Part shown: positions 38,492 to 46,695 of the stretch, piece after piece | How positions within the stretch are numbered: the first letter of the stretch is position 1 | Layout of the letters: each line of letters starts with the position of its first letter | Source: Xanthomonas sp. CFBP 8443 | GTDB lineage: Bacteria; Pseudomonadota; Gammaproteobacteria; Xanthomonadales; Xanthomonadaceae | Direction: 5' to 3' | NCBI RefSeq assembly: GCF_025666195.1 | Contig: NZ_CP102592.1 | Span: 682,001-746,000, forward strand | DNA length: 64,000 nt | Translations under genes and position numbers: made by a program | The notes under the pieces: generated by a model | The model's database searches: none | Told to the model about the DNA's origin: nothing | The model's input: the letters and a program-made list of their open reading frames with translations, nothing else

Positions 38492-38934
38492 TCCGCTCTC
38501 CGTATTTTGGGAATTAGGCCGCGCGCCCGTGACAGGGCGCATGGCTGACACGTAAATCATTAATATTCGAGCCAACGATGCGGATGGTCTTCGTCCAAAT
38601 ATCGTAAGTCGGGCTATTCTTCGATCTGGAAATTGACCCCATATTGGTGTCCAACATGCGCATCACCTTGAACAAGCGTTTTGCTAACCAAGCTCCATCG
38701 GTGAACAAGCCCTAATAAATGCTGGTATCTTCGTTTGGGCTGATACTGCGTGTTCAGACCGCCGGGCGCAAGTATGGATTGTAACCTGGGCGCATGGCGA
38801 GCGTCGCACGCCTGCTAAGTATAGGAAATCACGTTGGAACAGGCTCGGGAGCAAACGATCTTGCAATCGCTGAACGCGTACAGGCAGGTTTGCACGCGTT
38901 GGGGAAGGCAAAGCCCAGCAGCTGCGTGCTTGCA
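38492..38934. other. Island intergenic region with no recognised gene
   Basis: About 440 bp of mixed composition upstream of the candidate defence operon. It should contain the operon promoter. No integrase, tRNA or intact transposase frame is present. Confidence 0.45.
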
Positions 38935-39170
38935 GAGTAACGGGGTCAGATTGACCTACTTAATGGCCGTGTTGGATTTGCTTGGCCGATGGGCCGGACT
39001 GACCCCCGCAAAGCGGCGGGTCTTGGCCTCGACCAGGGCCGCGAAGCGCATCGTGGCAGAGTCGCAGTAACGGGGTCGGTTGACTTATTCGGTGTAGTGA
39101 CGGGTTTGCATGGTCGATGGGCCGGCCTGACGCCGGCGAAGCATTGACGCTCGGCCTCGATGTCGTGTTC
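38935..39170 (+). repeat. Two copies of an AGTAACGGGGTC dispersed repeat
   Basis: Copies begin at 38935 and 39066 with AGTAACGGGGTC, followed by a TTGAC, then TTTGC-TGG-CGATGGGCCGG about 50 bases later and GGCCTCGA about 95 bases after the start. A third, more diverged copy begins at 40873. Each is about 100 bp. No coding capacity; the origin is unknown, possibly the ends of a mobile element. Confidence 0.65.
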
Positions 39171-39208
39171 AAGGCGGAGCGTAAAAAGTGAACCTGACCC
39201 TTATTCTC

Positions 39209-39304
39209 CTGGCGAAGGACGGCAAGATGACCGGGAAGGATGTGGCTCGGGCAATCAAGCAGTACAAGATTGATCCGGAGAAGGCCAATCCGGGTGGGGT
39301 CTAA
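39209..39304 (+). pseudogene. Displaced 3' end of aceE
   Basis: The 96 bases translate to LAKDGKMTGKDVARAIKQY and onward to PGGV and a TAA stop. They match the last 31 codons of aceE except for two residue changes and several synonymous ones. There is no upstream coding sequence. The second copy of a gene 3' end about 3.1 kb downstream is what integration or recombination at the aceE 3' end leaves behind. Confidence 0.9.
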
Positions 39305-39442
39305 CCGGCCCATCAGACAGTAACGCTCTGCTCGTCTCCCGCCAGGCGGGAGACGGGCCGCAGCGGAAGAGAGTGCTCTTCCTCTGTGGCAGTCTCGCAT
39401 ACGCAAGGACGGCCAACACGCCCGAAATCCACGACGTGCTGC

Positions 39443-40825
39443 TCAGTTAAGCTTGGCTGCCTTCTTTTTTTTGATATGGTTTGCTGGGAGTGCCTTTTTT
39501 CGTGGTGAGCGCTTTGCCTTCTCATTAATTTCGTTCGATACAGATATTGATGCAGCAATGGGCTTTCCTGTCATGGGCACGCTTTCAGAATATGCCTCAC
39601 CATAAATACTTTCATAGGCCGAATAGAATTCCGGAGTATCTCGAAGTTTTTGGAAAAGCGGCCAGGTATGATAGGCGCCCTGGTTAACAAGTTCACCCTT
39701 TTTTCCAATGTCCTTCATTAGGCGAACTGCCTCTTCATTATTTTCTTTGAGTATTGCGATAGCCAATTTAAAATCCCGATAGGATGCGCTCCAATCCATT
39801 GAGGATATCATCTGGGCGCATGCTTTCTCGTCGCCGGAAAATTTAAGTGCAATCGCATTGTTAACTACCCTGATCCTCAGGTCGAGATCGGGCAAGGATC
39901 TTTTCATTGGGTCAGTCAACGAGAACGCTCCAATAGCTGCAGCCACTGGCCATTGCTTATCCTCGAGGCAGCGATAGAGGGCCGAGCCGATAGAATCTTG
40001 CATTTTTTCCACGTCGTCCGGAAATATTTTACTCCAAAGCGTGTGGCAGAGCATGAATCCTATTTTGGAGATCACCGTGGCGGTGCGGAACAGGTAATTT
40101 GGTGAGACGTCAAGTTGCGCCCCGACTTTCAGGTCACTATCTAATTTGCAGCCTTCCCTTATGCAAATGGATAAGTATTGGCTGCTAACGATGCCGTCAT
40201 TGTGAGTGAAAATATTTCTTCGTTGACTCATTTCCACGAACTCACTCCACTCTGGAAACTTTTTCAGCTGTAGGCTGAACCGTTTCTCAAGTTGAGAAAA
40301 TTGTTCTACATAGCTCTCTCGGCGAAAGCTATCAATCTCTTTGTCGATAATGGAGGACTTTGCAGCCTCAATGCTTTCGAAAGTGACAAGCTCAGAGATT
40401 GGAATTTCTCTGGAAATTGTATTTAGTAAGTCGGCTTTGTCGCTATAAACTTGTCTTAAAAGCGATCCCATAAAGGCGTCCAGCTCAGAGAACATCTGGA
40501 TGACTAGGCTTCTTGCTAAAATACTCATCGAGCGATCATCGCGGAGCTGGGCGAGCCGACGCATTGATGCATTGAAATCGGCAAAGTCCTTTGCCTTCTG
40601 GAACCTGATTTCAATTTCTGGCTCTGCGTTCTTTGGAATAAATACCTCGACCTTCTTTTGTTCCTTTTTAATCTCATTAATGGTCCACTTTGCAAGGTGT
40701 GGCATAACGATAATTATCGCCTGCTTAATATTGCGAAGAGACTCAAGGAATTCGTCAGAAAGCTTCTGTAGTGGTGCGTCGCGGTCATTATGATCTTCGT
40801 CTTCATTAACAATGTCTTGAGGCAT
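39443..40825 (-). CDS. Uncharacterised protein with HEPN-like RNxxxH motif
   Basis: 460 residues from the ATG at 40825, which has GGAAA seven bases upstream; an ATG at 40837 is possible. A long helical N-terminal half contains SLVIQMFSELDAFMGSLLRQ and then RRNIFTHNDGIVSSQYL, in which Arg203-Asn204-x3-His208 fits the R-x4-H motif of HEPN ribonucleases. The C-terminal half looks like short helical repeats. The tail is very basic (PRKKALPANHIKKKKAAK). Low GC points to horizontal transfer. A role as an RNase in defence is a reasonable guess, but the motif is short. The next gene upstream is a membrane protein 147 bp away on the same strand. Confidence 0.6.
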   Translation of the reverse strand: MPQDIVNEDEDHNDRDAPLQKLSDEFLESLRNIKQAIIIVMPHLAKWTINEIKKEQKKVEVFIPKNAEPEIEIRFQKAKDFADFNASMRRLAQLRDDRSMSILARSLVIQMFSELDAFMGSLLRQVYSDKADLLNTISREIPISELVTFESIEAAKSSIIDKEIDSFRRESYVEQFSQLEKRFSLQLKKFPEWSEFVEMSQRRNIFTHNDGIVSSQYLSICIREGCKLDSDLKVGAQLDVSPNYLFRTATVISKIGFMLCHTLWSKIFPDDVEKMQDSIGSALYRCLEDKQWPVAAAIGAFSLTDPMKRSLPDLDLRIRVVNNAIALKFSGDEKACAQMISSMDWSASYRDFKLAIAILKENNEEAVRLMKDIGKKGELVNQGAYHTWPLFQKLRDTPEFYSAYESIYGEAYSESVPMTGKPIAASISVSNEINEKAKRSPRKKALPANHIKKKKAAKLN

Positions 40826-40872
40826 GCTGATTTCCATGGATAAAGGTTGCGAGAAATAGGGTTTGGAGCGTG

Positions 40873-40970
40873 AGTAACGGGGTCAGGATCAATTATTCGG
40901 CTGTGCTGGTTTGCGTGGCCGATAGCTGAACTGAAGACAGTGAAGCGGTGGGCACCGCCTGTCGTAAGAC
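40873..40970 (+). repeat. Third copy of the AGTAACGGGGTC dispersed repeat
   Basis: Begins AGTAACGGGGTCAG, followed by TTATTCGGCTGTG and TTTGCGTGGCCGAT, in the same order as the copies at 38935 and 39066. The downstream part is diverged. Confidence 0.6.
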
Positions 40971-40972
40971 CA

Positions 40973-42031
40973 TTATTTACCTGCTGCCGCCGGGCATGGA
41001 ACGTGGGCAATGACGTCTGCTTCCGGAATGCGGTAAACAGCTTGGTCGTGACTATGCGGATCGCGGACTAGGTAAATTTCAGATGCATTTGAAAGAATAT
41101 TTATGGGGACGGTATTTGTGCTGTGTTGGGAAAGAATTTTCTTGAATTTAACGGCTGAATCTCCAAGCTCGAGTTGAATGCACTTCGTGTATCCAGAGGC
41201 GCTCCCTCCCAGTACATGGCCGGCCAGGAATGCGCCCGTGGTAGGTGCTATGCAAAGCATCGAAATCAAGCAGAAAGAACCCAGGAAGGCTTGCATTACG
41301 AAGCCATAGTGTTGACTTGTGAGTTCAACCAGCAACACGACAAAAATTTGCAAAAAAGGTAGAGCGAAAACTGCAATTACTATTGCGATAACGGCTTCGG
41401 TGTTGGTAGGGGAGCTTCCAAAAATTCTTAGCGACACCTGCATCAAAGAAATTGCTAGCAGCATCTGTAGGAAGCTGATAGGTATGTTTATCATTGTGTC
41501 TGGCGAAATTAAGTTCTTTAATTTATTTCCTTTAATTAGGTGAACTAGTGCGACAAATATAAGGCTCGCCAGAATGGCTGCGCTAGTAACTGGCCATCTA
41601 CTGTTTGGGAACCAAAGGGTGCTTGCACAGACGCCAAGTGCAACGATGGCGCCTGGGATCATGAATGCGCTAAACCAATAAATGGCATCCTTTATTCTCT
41701 TGGATGTGTCATTTGAAAGGACGTGAAGGCGTCCGTTTGCATCTCGTTTAGCGCCTTCAAACATCAGTAATACTGGAATTAAAGGTAAGGTCGTTAAGGC
41801 TAATACCAAAAAAGCTATAGCCGCGAATACGGATGGCAAGGCCGATATGATGTCAGTGGACGCGATCGATAGCGGGACTTGCTCGGTTCGCGTGTAATGA
41901 TAGATGCTAATGCTGGGAACCAGAATGGCATAGCTGCCTAATAGTAGGGGGTGGCTCTCGATCCATGTTTGTATCGAGCGCAGTTCTGTAAGCCATATGT
42001 AAGTTACCTGTTGGGAAACGTCATTTTTCAT
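40973..42031 (-). CDS. Multi-pass membrane protein of unknown function
   Basis: 352 residues with about eight hydrophobic segments, for instance PLLLGSYAILVPSISIYHY, ALPSVFAAIAFLVLALTTLP, SAFMIPGAIVALGVCAST, TSAAILASLIFVALVHLI and AVIAIVIAVFALPFLQIFVV. The C-terminal 70 residues are soluble and lie after the last helix. No transporter or enzyme motif is seen. Composition is AT-rich like the HEPN-like gene downstream, so the two may form one acquired unit; membrane proteins often serve as effectors or anchors in defence systems. Confidence 0.6.
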   Translation of the reverse strand: MKNDVSQQVTYIWLTELRSIQTWIESHPLLLGSYAILVPSISIYHYTRTEQVPLSIASTDIISALPSVFAAIAFLVLALTTLPLIPVLLMFEGAKRDANGRLHVLSNDTSKRIKDAIYWFSAFMIPGAIVALGVCASTLWFPNSRWPVTSAAILASLIFVALVHLIKGNKLKNLISPDTMINIPISFLQMLLAISLMQVSLRIFGSSPTNTEAVIAIVIAVFALPFLQIFVVLLVELTSQHYGFVMQAFLGSFCLISMLCIAPTTGAFLAGHVLGGSASGYTKCIQLELGDSAVKFKKILSQHSTNTVPINILSNASEIYLVRDPHSHDQAVYRIPEADVIAHVPCPAAAGK

Positions 42032-42200
42032 GAGTTGAATAGTTGAAAAGAAGTGTTGTTGTGTGAAAAGAAAGTGCTCTCACTCGAGGTGGGCAGAGCG
42101 CGACTTCCTTCAGCTGGTTGAGGATCGGCGGTACTTGCAGCGCTATTTGAACTATAGCGATCTGTTGACATTCGCAACTTCCAGTAGCAGTCTTGTCTAC

Positions 42201-42400
42201 AAGGAGCGTCGAAACTCCCCTCATAGCGGTACCCACCTCCGACAAACCGGTGGGTTTTTTGTGCCCGAAGCTCGGGCGCAAGCCGACGCGATGCCTACGT
42301 CGGGAGGGCGGCTAATACAACACCCTTCGGGGAAATACGCCCGCCGTCTATGAGCGGTTTCGAACCTCCCGACTTCCCGTCCGCCATGCGTGGCGGGCGG
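42201..42400 (+). ncRNA. Candidate structured RNA leader
   Basis: A series of perfect stems can be drawn over 200 bases upstream of the XAC0095-like start. They are GGAG/CTCC (42203/42215); ACCCACC/GGTGGGT with a T6 tract (42231-42260, terminator-like); GCCCGA/TCGGGC (42263-42277); CCGACG/CGTCGG (42283-42303); GTCGGGAGG/CCTCCCGAC (42299-42307 with 42365-42373) enclosing CCC-TTC-GGG and flanking GGCGG/CCGCC; and CCGCCA/TGGCGG (42381-42396). The fourth and fifth share bases and so are mutually exclusive, as in a switch. The ribosome site GAGGAGG follows at 42417. Confidence 0.55.
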
Positions 42401-42427
42401 AACCCTTCATGGAACGAGGAGGCAACG

Positions 42428-43027
42428 ATGTCGTACGACCGTTTGGACGATGAAGACATGCCCGGCTATTTCCTGCCGGAGGAGAGCCAGTTCCGGCTGG
42501 CGAAGCTGCGCGATCACGTGAGGTTCCTGGTCCGGCTGGCGCAGCCGCGCACGCCGGACGAGGAGCGTGCCGCCGAGCCCAAGGTGCGCATGGGCGAGCT
42601 GGCGCTCTGTCTGGAGCTGTTGGCCGACCAAGCGGAGCTGGTGCTGGACGCGCTGTCCTATCCTGCGCAGCGGACCGACACGGCGCGCGGCGCCCGGCCC
42701 GCTGCCACCGTCGAGGTGGCGCCGGACGTGGGCGGCGGCGCCTTCCGCGTCACGCAGGCGCAACTCGACCAGCTCACCCTGCTGGCCGAGACCGTCTCGG
42801 CCCATGCCCGGGTGGTGGCGGCCGGCGATGCAACCGCGCGTGCCGGCCAGGCATTGCCAGAGGTGGGCGACACGCTCTGCGAGGCAGCGAACGCGATGCG
42901 GGCGCTGCTGCAGCAGATCGAGCGCCAGCCGCTGCGCGAACCCACGCCCAACGGCGTACGCGAGGAGCGGGCGGTCTATGCGGTGGAGTGGGTCACGCCA
43001 CCTGCGGGAGGCGGGCGGCTGCATTGA
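42428..43027 (+). CDS. Small Xanthomonas-type protein resembling the XAC0095 family
   Basis: 199 residues from the ATG at 42428 with GAGGAGG five bases upstream. The start is MSYDRLDDEDMPGYFLPEE, followed by a helical region (QFRLAKLRDHVRFLVRLAQP, LALCLELLADQAELVLDAL, LDQLTLLAETVSAHARVVAA). I recall this N-terminal pattern from the Xanthomonas-specific XAC0095 family, whose function is unknown; in X. citri the neighbouring locus XAC0096 is a type IV effector. Here too an effector pair follows 440 bp downstream. A long structured leader precedes the gene. Confidence 0.65.
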   Translation: MSYDRLDDEDMPGYFLPEESQFRLAKLRDHVRFLVRLAQPRTPDEERAAEPKVRMGELALCLELLADQAELVLDALSYPAQRTDTARGARPAATVEVAPDVGGGAFRVTQAQLDQLTLLAETVSAHARVVAAGDATARAGQALPEVGDTLCEAANAMRALLQQIERQPLREPTPNGVREERAVYAVEWVTPPAGGGRLH

Positions 43028-43229
43028 TCGCGGCATGGGTGGGATGAGGCAGGGATGCGTCGCTGGAGAGGCTGGCCTCGTGTTGCGGGGTCGGCCCTGG
43101 ATGCAGCGGGCGTCAGTGCGCGAGCAAAGGGAGTGAGGTATCTGAGGTCACAAGCGGCCGTCATGCGACCAGCCGGCCCATTGCGCCCCCGGCCTATCCG
43201 TGTTGCATCGTCAGACCGGCCCGCCGCGC

Positions 43230-43364
43230 CCGGTCCTGCGCCTGAGTGGCCTATGGCTGGAGCAGATGGGCTTCGCTATCGGCAGCAAGCTGCAGATCAC
43301 CGCGCGAGCCGGCGAGCTGGTGGTGTCAACGGTCGAGGGCGAGACGGTACGCACACGGGACTAG
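43230..43364 (+). pseudogene. SymE-like toxin remnant, copy 1
   Basis: An open stretch reads PVLRLSGLWLEQMGFAIGSK and onward to a TAG at 43364, matching the C-terminal SpoVT/AbrB-like part of SymE-type toxins (LRLxGxWLExxGF). No start codon or intact N-terminal half is present in frame. A very similar copy lies at 45340-45468, on the other side of the effector pair. The rest of 43028-43468 has no recognised gene. Confidence 0.6.
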
Positions 43365-43468
43365 CCCGCGAAAGGCGGCGGATTTGTCGCTACCATGGTT
43401 GCGAGCGACCTGGGCAGGTTGGTCCAGCGCTCTCAGCTGCGACATCGACACCATCTGGAGGGTTACGT

Positions 43469-44110
43469 GTGCCCATCGCAAAGGACCGAGTGCGCCTTCC
43501 ACTGTTGGCGCTGCTGATCGGCTTGATCGCCGGGTGCAGCGGGCCGTCACAGCCCGCAAACAAGTCCATCGCAAAGGAGCGGAGTGAAATGCGAACCGTC
43601 GTGCCATTGGTGCGTGACCTGGCCCCACATGATGCCGGGCCGATTGAAGTTGAGTTCGATTTGCCCGCACAGGTCGATGATGCGGAGCCGCCGATCTTTA
43701 TCGGAGTGCGACTGACAGGCCATGACGCAACTGCGGTTGCCGATGCAGCCGATCGACTGGCACGTGCCGATGTTGTGGCGGTGGTGCAGCTGGAGCGCGT
43801 TCAGTCATCTGGCTTGGCCAAGGTGGAATTGGAGCGTAGCCAACGCGTCGGCAGGGATCAGGAAGCGCCCGTTGCCTTGGCGGCCGACGGTGTTGCGCCA
43901 GGCCTGTTCGCGTTCGATGCAGATCCGATGGCGATGCAGGACGCTGGCCTGTCTTCGGCGGAGACGGTGTCCAAAGAGTTCGCATTCGCTTACAGCCCAT
44001 CACTCCCCGCGGGTCGCTATCGGCTCAGCTTGCGGATTGATCGAAATCGCGAAGCGCTGATCGATGCGAACGCAAAGCTCTTGATTGCCTACACCAGGAA
44101 AGCAAAGTAA
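43469..44110 (+). CDS. Lipoprotein, probable immunity protein of the adjacent effector
   Basis: 213 residues from a GTG at 43469 with GGAGGG six bases upstream. The signal peptide ends in a lipobox, LIAGC, with Cys23 as the acylation site, so the protein is held in the periplasm. The mature part is a single beta-rich domain (IEVEFDLPAQVDDAEPPIFI, VRLTGHD, AGRYRLSLRID). It resembles the DUF5625 type of lipoproteins found beside XVIPCD effectors; that family name is from memory. The effector gene starts 11 bp after its stop. Type IV effectors of Xanthomonas that attack the cell wall are neutralised by periplasmic lipoprotein immunity proteins, which is the expected role here. Confidence 0.78.
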   Translation: MPIAKDRVRLPLLALLIGLIAGCSGPSQPANKSIAKERSEMRTVVPLVRDLAPHDAGPIEVEFDLPAQVDDAEPPIFIGVRLTGHDATAVADAADRLARADVVAVVQLERVQSSGLAKVELERSQRVGRDQEAPVALAADGVAPGLFAFDADPMAMQDAGLSSAETVSKEFAFAYSPSLPAGRYRLSLRIDRNREALIDANAKLLIAYTRKAK

Positions 44111-44121
44111 GGGACGCCACC

Positions 44122-45114
44122 ATGGACGATCATGACAAGCGCTACACGCTCACAGTTTACGTAGCGGCACCAGGCACGCCGCTTTTGCTTTCGAAAGGCA
44201 CGTCCAATGCAGGACATGTCTACTATTCCATCGACGATGGCACGGCGGCAAACAGCTATGGCTTCGCTCCGGCGAAGCATGGTGAATCCAGTGGGCCAGG
44301 GAAAGTCTTTTACAGCGATGCCAAGGACTACAAGGATCCCTATTACTCGCGCACGATGGAAATTGACAAGGCGCAGTACGAGAGGCTGAAAGAATTTGGC
44401 GCGGCTCCAGATAAGTATGGCTTTAGCATGGAATATGGCGGCGCCACGAACAGTTGCGTCGACTTCACCTGGGGAGCACTCAATCACGCCGGCTTGCATC
44501 GCAAGAGCGTCAAGGGCATCGAGGACAAGGGTTTCGAGGGCGATCTCAGGCCGCTGGAGAACGTGGACGACATCAAGAGCATTCCGGCGCCGATGCCTGG
44601 AAGCGACTTGAACAAGGAGCACCACAACCCCAAGCCTGAGCAAACATGGCTGCAGAAGGCGATCAGCGAAGCGCAGCCGCCCGGGGAGAGGACGTTTCCA
44701 AGCGAGGCCACGACGCAAGCTGCCAGCGAACGGGCACGGGATCCGTTGCACACGCAAGCGGAGTCAGCGGTATTGAAGCTGGAGCAAGGGCTTGGCCGGG
44801 ACTACGACGCCGACAGCGCCAAGCTCGCCGCGAGCGCCGCGTATCTGGCGAAAGAGAACGGCTTGTCGCGGATCGATCACGTGGTGCTCAGCGAAGACTC
44901 GCGCAAGGTCCGCGCGGGAGAGAACCTGTTCGTCGTCCAGGGCGCATTGAACGATCCCGCGCACCTGCGCGCGCACATGCCCACCGAGGACGCGCTGAGC
45001 AAGCCTGTGGAGCAATCGCTGGCGCAGCTGCAGTCGTTGAGCGAAGCGCAGCACCAGACCAAGGACATCCAGCAGCCCGATCAGGTGCAAACCAAGCCCC
45101 ATCAGATAGGCTGA
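44122..45114 (+). CDS. XVIPCD type IV secretion effector with papain-like N-terminal domain
   Basis: 330 residues. The C-terminal 100 residues are a Xanthomonas VirD4-interacting domain: QGLGRDYDADSAKLAASAAY, NGLSRIDHVVLSED, ENLFVVQGALNDPAHLRA, MPTEDALSKPVEQSLAQLQ, then a Gln-rich tail. This domain delivers toxins through the bacterial-killing X-T4SS. The N-terminal domain has His32 in SNAGHVYYSID and Cys112 in TNSCVDFTWGALNHAG, an order typical of permuted NlpC/P60-like or LRAT-like folds. It may be a peptidoglycan peptidase or amidase. Operonic with the lipoprotein upstream. The secretion apparatus itself is not in the window. Confidence 0.88.
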   Translation: MDDHDKRYTLTVYVAAPGTPLLLSKGTSNAGHVYYSIDDGTAANSYGFAPAKHGESSGPGKVFYSDAKDYKDPYYSRTMEIDKAQYERLKEFGAAPDKYGFSMEYGGATNSCVDFTWGALNHAGLHRKSVKGIEDKGFEGDLRPLENVDDIKSIPAPMPGSDLNKEHHNPKPEQTWLQKAISEAQPPGERTFPSEATTQAASERARDPLHTQAESAVLKLEQGLGRDYDADSAKLAASAAYLAKENGLSRIDHVVLSEDSRKVRAGENLFVVQGALNDPAHLRAHMPTEDALSKPVEQSLAQLQSLSEAQHQTKDIQQPDQVQTKPHQIG

Positions 45115-45153
45115 TAAAGGCAACCCACCGCATCTCCGCAAAGATGGGCCTGC

Positions 45154-45468
45154 GTGGGAGCTGCCGTTCACTCCGCTGCCCACCGACGACGAGTTGTGTG
45201 GCGGGCTGCTCGAGGACGCCAACGAGGCCACGCTCCGCCGCTGCCGCCCGCGCGTCGCGCCAACCCACCCATTGCACCGTCGGCTCCGATTCCTATCCCG
45301 GCCCCACTGCCCCACCGCCACACCGGCGACCGCCGCATCCCGGTCCTGCGCCTGAGCGGGCTATGGCTGGAGCAATTTGGCTTCTCCATTGGCAGCAAGC
45401 TGCAGATCATCGCTCGCGCCGGCGAATTGGTCGCAAAACGCAGTTGGTTAGATGCTGCGATGAAGTAG
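45154..45468 (+). pseudogene. SymE-like toxin remnant, copy 2
   Basis: The end of this frame (45340-45468) reads RIPVLRLSGLWLEQFGFSIG and on to a TAG, matching copy 1 at 43230. Upstream, a different frame around 45268-45310 reads TVGSDSYPGPTAPP, like the usual TVGYxSYP start of SymE-like proteins. A frameshift therefore probably split an original gene. Intact SymE proteins are SOS-induced, nucleic-acid-binding toxins. Confidence 0.55.
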
Positions 45469-45834
45469 AAAGTCTCCCGTTGGAGAAGGAGCCCATTTGG
45501 TCTGTGCGACTATCGGCTGTTGAGTCAATCGTGATGGTCGGTAGGAGCGGCTAGGAGGAGTAGGAAAGCGCGGGAGGACAGCGCGCGATTGGGTGCCACG
45601 TTGGTGCATAGCTTGTACGTGTTGTGTCTACCAATCGTTCAGATTAATGCGATATAAGTCACGTCAGGCCGCCGTCACTATCGGTTTGCCTAAAGCGATG
45701 CTAGGTGGTCGGGGGGACTGCTTGGAAGAAGGGGGCAATCATAAAGGTGCATAGACGCTTGGCATTAGGCTTGGCGGATACGTCCGTGGCTTTGATTTTT
45801 TCGTGCGAAAAGAATCCTATCAGCGGAGAACGTC
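45469..45834. other. Intergenic stretch with no recognised gene
   Basis: 366 bp of lower GC leading into the coiled-coil lipoprotein gene. A GGAGGAGTAGGA purine tract lies at 45551-45563 without an open frame behind it. Nothing else could be assigned. Confidence 0.45.
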
Positions 45835-46599
45835 ATGAAAGCTGGGTTGCGATTTCTGATTGTGTCTTGCCTAGTGCATTTGACTGCCTGCGCAACACTA
45901 ACGTCGCCGGCGCGGCTGCATAAGCTTGAAGCGGGTAGTAGCTATTGGTTCGACTATGATGCTTCTCGTCGTGGCATGGTCCTGGCGGCGACGACGAATA
46001 GCCAGGGGCGGATAGTAGTGCGTGCCTGCGCTGAGCCAGCGCCCGACGTGGCGATGCAGATGGCTGCTCAAGCAGAACTCAATGTAATGCCACAGGTGGG
46101 TGCCCCAGGCGGAAGTGGCAGTGGTAGCGGTGCCCAAGCTGCGAAACTGCTGTCAGAGCGATCGCAAATGGTAATGTTTTTCCGCGAGGCGTTATTCCGG
46201 GTATGTGAGATATCTATGAACCAGGAATTTCCTCCGGAGAAGTTGAGCGAGCTCTACACACAGATTATCAGCACGGCTCTGAGGCTCGGTTCCGACAAGG
46301 CTCTTGAAGTTGACATCATCCTGGCGCAGGCCGAGAAGTCCAGGCAGGAGGCCGAACTTAGTGCAGCTCAAACACGTATCAAGCTTGCGGAGGAGGCGTT
46401 GGCGGAGGCAAAGAACGAAGTGGCACGCGAGAGAGCGAGAAACCAGTTGGAGCTTGCTCAATTGGAAAAAAAAGTTGCTTCTACTCAGTTACAGAGAGCC
46501 AGTCAGCAGGTGGAGGACCTCATGCAGCCTAAAGCTGCAGCGTTATCTGAACAACCCGAGAAGGCTGATTCGGCCGAAGTGTCGCCTGAACGGAGGTAG
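45835..46599 (+). CDS. Lipoprotein with long C-terminal coiled coil
   Basis: 254 residues. The signal peptide ends in a lipobox, LTAC, with acylated Cys21. Residues 25-80 are a small domain (SSYWFDYDASRRGMVLAATT), followed by a Gly/Ser linker and a helical segment with SERSQMVMFFREALFRVC and LSELYTQIISTALRLG. From about residue 160 to 230 a charged heptad-like helix (AEEALAEAKNEVARERARNQ) forms a coiled coil. Function unknown. It lies 96 bp upstream of another coiled-coil protein on the same strand, so the two may be linked. GC is lower than in core genes. Confidence 0.7.
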   Translation: MKAGLRFLIVSCLVHLTACATLTSPARLHKLEAGSSYWFDYDASRRGMVLAATTNSQGRIVVRACAEPAPDVAMQMAAQAELNVMPQVGAPGGSGSGSGAQAAKLLSERSQMVMFFREALFRVCEISMNQEFPPEKLSELYTQIISTALRLGSDKALEVDIILAQAEKSRQEAELSAAQTRIKLAEEALAEAKNEVARERARNQLELAQLEKKVASTQLQRASQQVEDLMQPKAAALSEQPEKADSAEVSPERR

Positions 46600-46695
46600 C
46601 TGAAGACACAGGTTCGACATTTCAATATCAGTGCGCATCGATGCATTGCACATTTGTTTGTAGGCCGAGTTTCGAGCATCGCATATGGAGTAGGT

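Noticed and set aside
36150..39208. Integrative element with its own integrase
   Set aside because: The duplicated aceE end suggests integration, but no integrase, excisionase or tRNA target is present in the segment, so an active element is not claimed.
39209..39304. A short independent gene
   Set aside because: It has no start codon with a ribosome site, and the sequence equals the last 31 codons of aceE, so it is a displaced gene end.
43055..43468. N-terminal extension of the lipoprotein gene back to 43055
   Set aside because: The extension lacks protein character and crosses the SymE remnant; the GTG at 43469 has a strong ribosome site and starts a proper lipoprotein signal peptide.
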